A stretch of 64,000 nucleotides of DNA. Source: Azadirachta indica. Its lineage: Eukaryota > Streptophyta > Magnoliopsida > Sapindales > Meliaceae. Positions 39,901 through 52,500 of the stretch are shown piece by piece. The stretch is taken from NCBI GenBank assembly GCA_022749755.1, contig CM040448.1:14568481-14632480 (forward strand), written 5' to 3'. Below the pieces are notes generated by a model, which was not told the DNA's origin, ran no database searches, and saw nothing but the letters and a program-made list of their open reading frames with translations. Made by a program: the position numbers and the translations under genes. Position 1 is the stretch's first letter. Each line of letters opens with the position of its first letter.

Positions 39901-41033
39901 ATAAAGAACACAATGTCTGTACATAGTAAAATTGCATATATCTTTGAGGTTTGTTAACTTTTCCGTTGTCTCTCATTATGTCAGGCATTGATACATCACT
40001 GCCTGCTCTGGATCTTGCTAGGGAAAATATTGTTTTGAACAATCTGGATCCTCAAAGAATAACATTTTTGAGAGAAGATGCAACTGATTTTATGAGGTGT
40101 GCTCTTGGAAGAAACAAATTATGGGATATAGTTATTTTGGATCCTCCAAAACTAGCGCCTAGACGAAAGGTATGTCACTTTACAGACACTAGCATGAAAC
40201 TTGACACGTTTCACACAATTTCCTAACAGAAGAAACCTATTGGTTTGTTGATTTGTGTTGCATTTTACTTTCTCATATGACTGTAGTTCGTGCTAATCAA
40301 TTCGGAAAGAAAGGAAAGTCTTACGAATGTGCCTCAAGCAAAAAACTTTGCTTTGTAATTATAAAATATATACTTTAATCACATAATATGGTTATGGTAC
40401 TTATAATAATTATGTTTGTAAAAGAACTTAGACGCATAAGACTAAATATCATTATATTTTGTTACATGAGTATTTTGTTTGAGATTTACCAATTCAGACA
40501 CAGTAGAGAGGAAAGTCAAATGGTTCCTGTTTCTAGTGTCTTTACATGTCATTCTATTTCATTGCATTTACGAGTTGCTTATTGTCCCAGGATCTACAAA
40601 GTGCATCAGGCATGTATAGAAACTTAAATTCATTGGCAATGCAACTAACAAAGAGGGGCGGTCTTCTAATGACCTGTTCATGTTCGGGAGCTGTGGCTCA
40701 AAGTGGAATGTTCATGCGCATTCTTCAGGCAAGCCACTTTCCATGTTTCCTAGTTGTAAAACGTTTTCATCACTAATTCCCTCCTTTTCATCTTCTCTTC
40801 GCCGGAATGGTATATATATTCTGTTCATCCAACTAAAACTTTTCAATCTCAGAAGATGAAAAGTTGATGTACCAAATATCACAGTCTCATTTTCTGTTGA
40901 TCAGGGTGCTTCATCAATGGCGGGAAGGAAGATCACAGTCATCCGACAAGCTGGAGCAGCTTGCGATCATCCTGTTGACCCATCCTACCCAGAAGGCACA
41001 TATCTGTCCAATATCTTGCTAAGAGTGCTATAA
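36978..41033 (+). CDS. RlmI-type SAM-dependent rRNA cytosine-C5 methyltransferase (organellar, probable)
   Basis: Eight exons, 36978-37086, 37649-37874, 37955-38089, 38593-38815, 39570-39756, 39985-40169, 40591-40728 and 40905-41033, sum to 1332 bp, 443 residues. The first ~36 residues are Ser/Leu-rich and acid-poor and may be an organelle targeting signal. Residues ~38-115 form a PUA-like RNA-binding domain. The catalytic Rossmann domain shows the SAM site VLDICCYSGGFSLSA (about 270-283), an acidic ribose contact GIDTS, the DPPK motif (346-349) and TCSCSG (383-388), where the second Cys is the likely nucleophile. This layout is that of COG1092/RlmI, which in E. coli makes m5C1962 in 23S rRNA; plastid or mitochondrial rRNA as substrate is inference. 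The seventh intron uses a GC donor. Confidence 0.9.
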
Positions 41034-42099
41034 TTGCATATATTATTTGAATGCAAGAAGGCAATTTTGTACCCTCAGTCTTGATAAACAAAGAGCAATC
41101 AATTGACAAAAACTAGTTATTGTATTTAGCTATTTCACAAATTATACATAAGCTTAACCGAGTGTTGGTCTTGTCCAAAAATTCAATTAAACAACCAGAA
41201 TGCTTTTCAAACAGAGGATATATTTAATTGTTAAATATCAATACACAAAATTACATCTATCACTTTTGGGATAACGGCCAATCTAGTGAGGTTCCAGAAA
41301 TTTGCTCAATGCCCTCCTGGATTTCTGTTCCATGACAAATAAGAAGGATCTCCAAGTCGCCTGAAAGAGTAAAGCCATAAGTTAGTTATGATATATACAG
41401 ATGCGTTACTCACAGTCTGCAGTGCCCTTTTTTCTTCTATAAAAGGGCAATACATGAAGCTAATAGATTTGCAACCAAGGCCTCAAAAGAATATGAATAT
41501 TGCAGTAGCAGAAGATAAAATATTACACAAGATTACATGAACCGGTTGATTCTTGGTTACCAACACCAAACATATCATGCTAACATCAAAATGTTTCAAT
41601 TTGTGCGTTGTAATTTTCACTTCTAAGTCAATTCAGCTACATAGTTGATTTGGGTAACATATTTACTTTACAGTGGATTGGTCACATCGAAATGAGAAAC
41701 ACAAGTAGTCAAAGCTATAGTATTTACAAGCACAAAACAAAGGCTATAGAACAGCTGGATCTACCGTAAATAGGTATGGCTTTGGATACTGACTGATCAA
41801 CCAGTGTTGGGCAACATTTGTTCCAAAAAGTTAAAATCATGACTAATTGGTTCACTGTTGTGCAAAAATGAAGGTCATGAGTAATTTTCTTTTAGTTTTC
41901 TTTTAGAAGAATCCCACATGAACCAGTTTGTGTATCTGGTTTGTGAGACAACAGTACATAAAATTTTATTAGACCTAATCAAGTCTCCTATTACTGATCA
42001 GACAAATACACAACCTTGCCATAAAACGAGAGAGACCAGGTAAGCCACCCACTTGACAGACTCACTCTCAACTCGGGTAAGCGTAGGTGGTCAAGAAAT
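41034..42099. other. Convergent 3' intergenic stretch
   Basis: Lies between the 3' ends of the methyltransferase and ALIS genes and probably contains both 3' UTRs. No open frame of note and no repeat was seen. Confidence 0.55.
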
Positions 42100-45000
42100 T
42101 TACCTTGGCTTGACTAGATATACTACAGTGAATGACAGAGCCAAAAAGAAGCACAAGCCGCCAACAGTGAGATACGCAATTCCAAGGAAGTCATTCTTTC
42201 CACCAAGCCAGCTAGTGGTTGATAGAACAAGCTTCTTCTTGCCACTGAAACTGTATGTGTTGTAGTTGTTCTCCAATGTCACATGTATTTGATCACCCTC
42301 TTGGAGATCCACCTCTATTTTCCCATACAACTTCCTAAAAGTGGGTAATGCTGCAGTCCGCATCCAAACTATAAGGTCCTCCTGCTGACTCAACTGTTGC
42401 AGCCAAAGATACTCAACCATGTCAGTCACCTGTCTCAATGCTATAAGCAGCTAGGAAAAGTAACTCAAAAAGAAACATTTAAGCAATAAATAGTGGATTA
42501 ATTGATACTTCTGATAGGGAAATGGGTAGTCAGATAAGGGGCTTGGCAATCATAAGAGAGGTAGACTATGTAACTGGATGCAAAGAGTTACTGATGCAAT
42601 CGCAAAGACAGAGGCAACAGATGCTCTTACAAGAATGAAGGGAAGAAAATTGAGAGGTTAAACAACAATAATCAACAGTAGCATAAAACATCATTTGTCT
42701 TGTGGAAGTTTGCATGTAACTTTTTAAGATCTTTAAAAATAGGCAATTAAAATGACTCTTTAAACTGTCAAATGTCATGATTTTATAAACTCTAAAAAGC
42801 AAATTATTTTTGTCAACCAACTTACTATATAGGAACATGTTCATTATTTTTGAGACTGAAAATAAATTCTTAGCATAGTTTGGTTCTAATATTTACAGGA
42901 AAACAACAAGTTATCATATACCTATTTTCATTCAGATAAGAAGTGGTAAAAGGCTTACCGGTATGGATTCGTTGAGCGTTGCACCACCTTTGAGAGTGTT
43001 ATTCTGAAAGTTTTTAGGAAAAACGTCTTTGCCAAACTTGTGCTCTCTGTCACTCTTCCATGAGATATCCTTCTTGTTCACAGTCAACTGCTGATTGTTG
43101 CGGGAAAACTTGTAAGTATCGTTGAACAAACTCCAAGCAATAAGGCCACAAGGCACAATGGGCATCCCATGTGCTGAATCTTCTGGCTTACAGTCACTAG
43201 TTTCACTTGCACTATTCGCATTTTTCAACTGCTCATCACTTCGGCTCTTAACATATCTGAACACAAAGTCATAATCACATTTGATGCCAAACAATTGCAG
43301 CATAAGAATATTTATTTATATCTCATACCATGTTCCCATTCATTCAAGCAGAAAATGAAGTGAAGTGAAGAAATATTAGAAATTATTATGTAAGAGATTA
43401 GAACTATGGTACTATGTGGCATGTAACTACCCTCATGAACAGGGACAATGATAATGGTCACAGTCAATCATTTTAAAGAAATATAATAGTTTGTTTCACA
43501 ATCAAGAAATAATAGTTTGTTTCACAATCTGTAAATGAAATGGCCATAGACCCTGATCTACTTTGTCTCCTACAGCAATGGTGCTTCAATCTAATGGTCA
43601 TCACTGATTACTGACAGTAAACAAAAGACGGTAGATTGAAAGATCCACTGTATCACCCATTCTGAGAGTTTCTATATATAGCGCCAAATTGCTACATGTA
43701 AGCAGAAAATAAGGCAGTGGAACGTGATATATACCTGCGATGATTCTGGTAGAAATTATCAAGTTGATAGTACACATAAATAGGGTGCTTCATCCGCTTT
43801 GGCACCTAAAAGGAAGAAAACAGAAAATATAACTTTATCCATTTCATCTCAGGAATTAAGTGTAATCTCTTTCTCTATAAAATTCCTCCCCCCATATAAT
43901 TGTGGTAAAGAATAATAATAATAAGAATAACAATAATTCTTTTTCATGGAACTTACTGTAATTGTTCTGTTGCATTTTTTATCTGCAGAGCTTTGTATAA
44001 ATGCCACCTTATCAGTTCTATTAGCCTCTGGTATGCAGACGGTCTCATATCGATCAACAATTTCAACAACCTGGTACAGAGGAAGAGAGTCAGAAATTAG
44101 CTAGTTATGATGCTAAAAATACAATGGCAAAATGCTAGGCTGATGTTGAACATACATCTCGGGAAGCAAAGAGGGAAGCAACTCCGATGGGAACAAACAC
44201 AATGCCAACAAGCAAAAATGCTGTAATTACCTGCAGGAAGAAAATATTTTTGTTCAATTAAAACTCTTACTTCACATGCAGCTAACATTCATCTGTCTAG
44301 GGAATATTAGAAGCATGAGAGAAGTGACTACAACTTACCCATTTTGGTGTAAGAATCGGCTTGCAAGCAGGAAGTTCTTGTTGAGTAAACCTAGAATCTG
44401 GATGGGGTAAAATTATAAAGGAATTAGTTTAGTTTACAGATATCATGCAAAGTTTCAAGGAACTTGTAAAAGGCAAGTGTTCATAGTGAACATAACGAAC
44501 ACAAAGTTGTTCGGTACAAGTTATATGAAATGTCATAGTCCAAACCCACTGAATCCTGAATTACATCAAGTCCTCTACACACAAAAACCAGCAAAAAAAG
44601 ACAAAATAAAAAATAAAAAGAATCTACAATGGAAACAAAAAACTACTTAATTTTCCTCAGTTCTTACAATAAGTCCGTGCATAGAGTGATGCATCTAATG
44701 GAACCATGATTCAAACCCTAGGAAGTAAAAATTTCCAATTAGGTACTAAATGCAACAAAACAACTCAATAAAGAGATCAAACAAAGGACTCGACAATTAC
44801 AGGCCTTATCAGAAGATCAGGCACAAACCAAAAGGCCATATTATAACAACAGATAATTAGCCAACACATGAAGGCAAAACAATCAAGGAAATCAAGAACC
44901 TACTTCCCATGATCAATACACATAAAATCCCAATCTGGTTTCCAAAGCAAGCCAAACCCATCAGACAATATGCTCAAAACCACAGATGGGTACTCATAAA

Positions 45001-45143
45001 TTAGTCTTAAAACCCCCAAAACGGTAGAAAAACATAAGATAGAGGAGAAATATACACTTGGGTCGCTTAGAATTCCTCCTGGTAGCTGAAGAATCAGCCG
45101 ATCCAGCGTTCGCCGTACTGGAAGACGCCGTATTCGAATTCAT
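42100..45143 (-). CDS. ALA-interacting subunit (CDC50/LEM3 family), flippase beta-subunit
   Basis: Seven exons, 45056-45143, 44339-44397, 44156-44230, 43957-44070, 43735-43805, 42959-43256 and 42100-42393, sum to 999 bp, 332 residues. CDC50/ALIS proteins are the obligate partners of P4-ATPase lipid flippases (ALA proteins in plants); they are needed for ER exit and activity. After a Ser/Ala/Asn-rich cytosolic tail come KYSRFTQQELPACKPILTP, a first membrane segment (about residues 50-72), a large lumenal domain with Cys residues and several N-x-S/T sites (NRT, NESIP), and a second membrane segment near the C-terminus (about 303-328). The last exon begins LSQQEDLIVWMRTAALP; an earlier in-frame AG acceptor is possible, but this one fits the family. 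Position next to SSADH matches Arabidopsis ALIS5 (At1g79450). Confidence 0.95.
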
Positions 45144-46525
45144 CCCGGATTCGCAAACTATAAAAACGAAGTTCCCGTTTCGAAATGAAATAGAAAAGAA
45201 AACCCAACAAAGAGATTTAGAGGATTTATTTGACAACAAAAACAAGAAGGTTGGCGTAAGAGTTATATTTCTTATGCTATGGTTTGGTTTTGACTTTGAA
45301 AACGATAAAAAGGAAGTTTCTTTATCTCTCTCCCCTCCGGCTTAAACTTAATAATTTTCCCTCTAGAAGACGGGAAAATGTAGTCTTTGAAGTTAAAAGA
45401 GACTAGTACTACTCTAAAAAATCTGTAACGGAGATTTTGGCGAAAACTGGTCAAAGCTGTACAGAGAGAACACGCTTATACTCGGTCTAATTTTGTATTT
45501 GTATTTTGATTTTTAATTTTTTTATGGTTAATTTTGTAATTTTAGAAATAATTATAAGTTTTTTTTTTTTGCCCCTTTTGACGGGGTTCGACTTGCCATT
45601 TAGGAATATGGATTACATGTTTGAATATTAAAATAATATACACGTTTTTTGAATAGGTATGTATTAGCTATTAGGTGACATTATTTGACAATCTAATATG
45701 ATGTGCCTTTTTCTTCTATTTATTTTATTATTTATATTATACTCTCAATTAAATAACAGTATATTGGAATTTAATATTAAGATAACGCCACTTTTAATTT
45801 TTAAAGAAAAAATGAGAGTAACGTTTTCTAAATTTTGATGATTAATCATAAAAAGTGAGATGTAAATAATAAGACAAAATATGGGATTTAAAATAGTAAT
45901 TACACAATAAGAGTATACCCAAATACTAGATGCAAATACTTTAATGTTAATGAGATACCTTAGCGGAGAAATGGGTGCAATCAGAATTTTGTTACGTGGA
46001 TTTAGCACCAGCTCATAATGAATCCACGACAGTAAATCGTGGGCCGTCAGTCCAATTAAACTGGGCCGAAGGCCAATTCGAATGGGCCCATTAACCCAAT
46101 TAACGACAACGATAAAAAAGAGTATTTTAAATAGTAAAAATTAATAAAATATCGCCTTTAAATTTTTTATTAACGATAAAATAATCACATAATTAAGTAC
46201 GTTACATACTATTAAGTGAATCCACTTAATGGATACCAAATCAAATTTGTTCGTTGTTCTGTAAAAAATGTATAATTTAAAAAAAAAAAAAAAAGAAAAG
46301 AAAAATGGCGCTTGTACTTATCTTTACAGAGCAAATTCCATAAATTTGAGTCAAATTGGTACGAAAACCTAGTATTTGATCAATAATCCAAGAAGACAAA
46401 GACTCTTTAACATTTAGGCATACTTCCGTCTGGGTTCTTGAATTGAGCTTCAGAGTGAGTCAGAGTCACATGATACAAAGAGGATAAAATAAAACAATAC
46501 ATAGTCTGATATAGAGGAAGAAAAA
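45144..46525. promoter_or_regulatory. Divergent intergenic region, ALIS and SSADH
   Basis: About 1.4 kb between two start codons that face away. The ALIS leader lies at the left end. The middle (45480-46000) is AT-rich and otherwise featureless. GGGCC-type words occur at about 46030-46095, resembling site II/TCP-type elements often found near housekeeping plant genes (inference). A poly(A) tract lies at about 46280-46294. Confidence 0.5.
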
Positions 46526-49500
46526 ATGACGTTAGCTGGAGTGGCCCGTATGGCACTTGTTGGCTCAAGCAGGATTTTCGCTTCACATTTGCCCACCATG
46601 CAAAGCTTCACTCCTGTATTCTCTCGCCAGGTAAGCACTTGGACGTTTTTAATGATATCTGTTTGTTGTATCACACTCTCTTTTTATGATGAGTAATCAA
46701 TAATCGGTAATCAGTATTCACTCAGATTGGCATATTTATAAATGCCGTGACATACAGTAGTGGCAGAATCAGTAAAGCGATCAACGTCTCAATTTCTTTA
46801 CTTTTCATTCATGATTTGAGAAACTCTGGCGAAGTTTTAATTTCCCTTTAGTGCAATTATTGGGAACTCTGGATTGTTATCCGTTCTGTGTATTGCTTTA
46901 TTTATGATGGTATGAGCATTTGTTAGGTTATTTGATTCTGATGTGTGGTTTCTCCGAGGATTGTCATATTGAAACTGAGATAGTGTTTACTATGCTGCTC
47001 GTAAATGTTTATTTTTACAATTTTTTTAACTGATTATGTGTCATTCGATGATCATTTCTGTCTTATTTTCGATTGGGATGCACTGTATGATTGAACTTAA
47101 TGCTGCCAAGAGCTTAGTACAACTGATAATTGCCCATAGTGAATGCCTAACGAAAATCACAAAATTCTTTTGATATTTTCTTAAGATGTTTTCCCTGGCA
47201 ATTGATTGGACCAGTATTTAATGTTTTTTAAAGGTTTTTGTAAGATAATTACCTCAGCAGCTCTCTGCGGAGAAAAAAATTTGTCCAAATGCACTTGTCT
47301 GTCTATGGCTTGTATGCCTGTTGAAATAAATGAATGGTATACAATGTAATAGTAAACAGCAGATGAAAATAAGGCTCTTACACAGCAGTGCTTATGGAAA
47401 ATTCGGGACATGGGAGTATTTGTTGGGGTTAGATTTGTTACATAAACGCTTTCATTTAACAGAAAGATGTTATTTGGAAATATGAACCATATATGAAGAG
47501 GAGTTTTCATAGAGCGGTTATGGTAGGTATGAATTTTGAAACTCTTTTGAATTGAAGGTTTTTTTCTGAAATGCTGTTTAAGAAGTGATGTATATTCTTT
47601 GTGGCCATGCATAGTTAGTGGTGTCTACTTAGAAGTTTTTTCTTACATTATTATATTGTTGCTTTTCTTCTTGGTGAACTGATTCTGCGTGTTGGGAATA
47701 CTTTCTCCTTGGTATACTTTTAAGGCTTAGAGAGTTTCTGAAGTAAGGGAATTTGATGTCAGATGAGTACGAATATGCACAGTTTTACTGCTCAGCTTCG
47801 CGATTCTGGGCTGTTACGGACTCAGGGCCTTATTGGAGGGAAGTGGATTGATGCATATGATGGGAAGACTCTGGAGGTTTGGAGGAAAAACTTATCATAA
47901 ATTATAAGTTCTTACAATTCCTTTATTAATCTGTTTTTATTGCTTATTAATCTGTTTTTATTGCTGTTCAGTTTTTAATAATAAGAGTTCATGCTCTAAC
48001 TATATTCTGGTTGAATATTTGACTACTTGGAGTTCTCCATACAAAACCTTTTTTGAAAAAATTGGGCAGACTCCATGTTTCGACATTCATGTTGGTCGCA
48101 TGTGTAGGATTATGGTTTGAGTGTCTGTTAATATCCAATTCATAGTTCTCTATGCGAAAATAAGAAAAAAAAAGAGACAAACATATGGACAACCCCTAAT
48201 ACTGATATTTCTGTGAAAATATGAGTTATACTGTCTCCTGCACAGTTCTCCTCTTTAGGTTTGGAAAGACTAGCATACTGGACTACAAATTTATTCTTTT
48301 TCAGTTAGCTGAAGTTCAACATTTTGTTTGTGACTTAAATGTTTTTCCTGTCATGACAGGTCTACAATCCTGCAACTGGCGAAGTTATAGCAAATGTGCC
48401 ACATATGGGTGGAAAGGAGACAAATGATGCTATATCTTCAGCTTACAATGCATTTAATTGTATGGACTTAAGACTTGACCTCTCTGTGATTGTGAGATAT
48501 TCTAGAGAAAATATCTTGCACTATATTTATCCTATCATGCCTATTACTCTTGGTTAGCATGATTTAGCTTTTTATTTTTAACCTTGATGCTGATGGGTAT
48601 TCATAACCAAATACCAAGGGTACTTATTTTTGGTTTGTGGATGTTCGGAATCTGGGACATTTGTGTGATCGGAAATTAGTTTGTAGCTTAATTTTTGCCT
48701 ATTATCTGTACAGCTTGGAGCAAGCTAACGGCTGCTGAGAGGAGCAAGTATCTACGTAAATGGTATAATTTATATCCTTGACTATCTGCTTTTATTGAAT
48801 ATCCGGAATGCTTAGTTTGTATAAAGTTTATTCCTGTAAATATGTGTATTTGTTATGAAGAGAGATTTTCTCCGAGTTTCAGATTTGACTGTTCTGTTTT
48901 GTGTTTTTGCTCTAAGACTTATGGAAATTTCGTTTTAGTATTCTTAACCTGTCCCTTTTTTTATGATGATGATGCTGTTTGCAATTTCTCCTAAAAGCTG
49001 GTTTTTCTGCTTTTCTTGCTTATTTTTGTCTCTTGTTTATACCAAAAGGATTGTTGACTTGCTTTGAGTAAAGTGTCTTTTGAAGTTCAATCATGTGCTC
49101 AAATGTAACATGGTTGATTGTCTATTGGAGCTATTACTGTTATTACCAGAATTAAATTTAGTTTATCTCTACATCTATTCTAAGGTATGATTTACTGATG
49201 GCCCACAAAGAAGAACTTGGACAACTAATAACATTGGAGCAAGGGAAACCTCTAAAAGAAGCTGTGGGTGAGGTAAACCATTAAGATCTTTTGTTAAGGA
49301 ATTTAAGCAATAGGCTTTAGCCCCTGATATTCTTGTTGACTTTTGATTATTTGTATTATATAAATTTTTTGATCCAACATACAGGTTGGGTATGGGGCCA
49401 GTTTTATTGAGTTCTTTGCAGAGGAGGCAAAGCGTGTATATGGTGATATAATTCCAGCAACTCTACCTGATCGCCGGCTATTTGTTCTAAAGCAGGTGGA

Positions 49501-52500
49501 TGTGTTTCCAAGTTCTATGATTACAATATATGAAAGAGTCAGTCTTCTGACAGTTTTGTGGTTACTTTCATTAATATATTGTTTATTCTCCCTTTGTTTG
49601 TGATGAACATATTTGACACAAAGAATGCCAAAAGCTGGTAAGACTGTCAATAGCCTGCATGGGCAAATATGTGTTGCAATCTTTGAACTGCTCTGTCCAG
49701 CTTGCTACTGGTCTGGAGACTGGAAAATTTTGCTTTAGATGGACCATTCTTGACCACAGCCTTTTCAATTAGAGCTCTTGGTACCACTTTGGTAGATTTT
49801 GTGTGATCTTCTTAAATAATTTACTTTCATTGCTTTGATTTGCAGCCTGTAGGTGTTGTTGGTGCGATCACACCGTGGAACTTTCCCTTGGCTATGATTA
49901 CGCGGAAGGTGTCTCCACTTGTTCAGTTTTAAGTAACTCCATACAGGATTTTTTGTTGGCTCACAGTTTGTATAAATGTTCTAATATGCAGCTAGTATGT
50001 TAAAAATGATATTTTCTATCCCTGATTGTAACAGGTTGGTCCTGCCCTTGCCTGCGGCTGTACAGTGGTCATAAAACCCTCTGAACTTACACCTTTCTCA
50101 GCATTAGCGGCGGCTGAACTTGCTCTGGAAGCTGGAATCCCACCGGTAATTCATCTACTACATTATTTTCTCTTCAAGTGAATGTTGGAAGTTGTGAATG
50201 TTGGAAGTTTTCTTTTTCTTTGGCCCTTGAAAGATGAACCATTGCAGTATAATGCAAAGATCTATTCAGGAATTACTACTTGAAACCAATTGCACAGCTT
50301 GGACCTTCTTGATATTAACTTTGATATGTATAGTAATCTTTAGAATTAAATTTTCTGTTTCTTAACTCTTTAATTGTTCTAATAATTTAGGGTGTTGTGA
50401 ATGTGGTTATGGGAAATGCTGCCGATATTGGTGATGCTTTGCTTGCAAGCCCACAGGTTTTAATTTCTGAAGATACATCCCAAATTTTTATGATATGAAA
50501 TCTTCATTGATCTCACTGGAGATCATCAGATATGTGCATGATAGGAATTTTGTGTTGCTTTAAATTACTTATTTAGGTAAGGAAGATTACATTTACTGGA
50601 TCAACAGCTGTTGGAAAGAAACTAATGGCAGGGGCTGCTGGGACCGTTAAAAAGGTTAGTAGATTATGAAATTAATGTATAAGCCTAAGTGAGGAGGCTT
50701 TAGAAATCATCATAAAGCTTCATCTGTTTTCACTTGTCTTCTTTAGGTATCTCTGGAACTTGGTGGCAATGCACCCTGCATAGTCTTTGACGACGCAGAC
50801 CTGGATGTGGCAGTTAAAGGAAGCGTAAGATTGACTGTCTATAAGTTTCTCAGTCCAAAGAAAAAAAAGTGGTCCTTTATGTATGCAGACTGTAATAGTT
50901 TTGACCTCATGCTATGAGTTCTATTGGTTATTGGAGTGCAATTAACCTGAGACTTGATAAAATTGACAACATTTAATGTTCTCATTTTATCAATCTTTTC
51001 TTGATATGATGCGTGTGAACTGGGACTTGTTATACATCTCAAAAGTCTTAATCGTTTCTGAAGGAAATTTTAGAAGTAAAGGTGTTGACTTAGAAACCAA
51101 AATTGCATTTGGCTTATGTAACAAACACATTTATGTGGCCTTGATTTGCATTTGCTTATTTTCTCTTCTGTTGAAACGTGGAAGTTATATCATTGACTGG
51201 GCTTGAAGAAAAAAGATTGTGAAATAATGAAGGGTTTTAAGCAAGAGGTTTACCTGATTAACTAGGAGAACTTATATGTAAAACTGTGGATACAAGGCAC
51301 CATCATCATGAGGAAATTGATAGAGTGGATGTAGCTGTGCTCATGTGAATTCACCTGGTAATTTTGAGCTACAAATGTTTTGTTCTACCGAGTGGCTCCT
51401 AAAATTTAGGTTCTGTTTAACTTATTGCAGTATCGTATGATCAATGGTTATATTTCTTTAATATAAAAAAAATATTTTACTTTACCTCAGTTCAGTGGCC
51501 TTCAATGATTTTGGCTTATTTTCTAAGCATATTAAGAACCTTTACAATATTTCTGTCTGATAATAACTTTTCTTCGCATTTTTAATTCTTGGGAAGTGTT
51601 ATCCTAGTGGTAATGCTAGTGAAAACTTATAATTTGTCTATGCAGATTGCAGCAAAGTTCCGAAATAGTGGACAGACTTGCGTATGTGCAAACAGAGTCC
51701 TTGTTCAAGAAGGTATATATGGATATATGTTATACAGCAATTATTCACAATTTTTTTTAATATATTACAGTTTTGGGTTTGTTAATCTCCATTGATAAAA
51801 CCTAATTAGAGATGGCATCAAATGGTTTCTATAATGTTGATGATTTTTATTTGCTCACTCTCTTCAAAGAAACTTGTTCTCCATTTCTCTTTGGGATTTT
51901 ACAAAGGTATTTTGTGCAGGCATTTATGAGAAATTTGCTGATGCTTTTTCAAAAGCTGTCCAGAATCTGAAAGTTGGGGATGGTTTTGGCGAAGGTGTGG
52001 CCCAGGTAATTATTCATGACTGTGTGTTTTGTGTATGGTTGCATTTTGACCTTCTCATCTGTTTGTCTCTATTCTACACTACATCTTTTACAGCCATATA
52101 AGGATAATGCTGTCTCATCCATTGATGAAATGTTGCCTGTAACTTATTTATCATCCAGTTATTATAGTTTGGCTGGAAATTGACTCCATTTGTACAGTCC
52201 TTTTCTCATGAGTATACGGTTTGGCTTTGGGATGACGCCTCATTCATCAAAGAAACGTGCAATTCTTTATGCAGTTTTATGGAATTTCTTTTTTCTTTTA
52301 TTACCTAGCTAATGAGTTTGATGACTTTGAACATCATCTTGATAATAGTCTTAACTTTTCATTTCCTCACAGGGTCCTCTAATTAATGAATCTGCATTGA
52401 AAAAGGTCAGGTTTACTTTGGAATTTCCATCAACCACTATATCTGTATTTGCCTCCAGTATATAACTGAATTTCTGTTTGATTGGTCTCTCTGGAATTTT

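Noticed and set aside
42394..42432. A longer start to the last ALIS exon
   Set aside because: An upstream AG acceptor is in frame and would add about 13 residues, but the family continues directly with LSQQEDL after ESIP.
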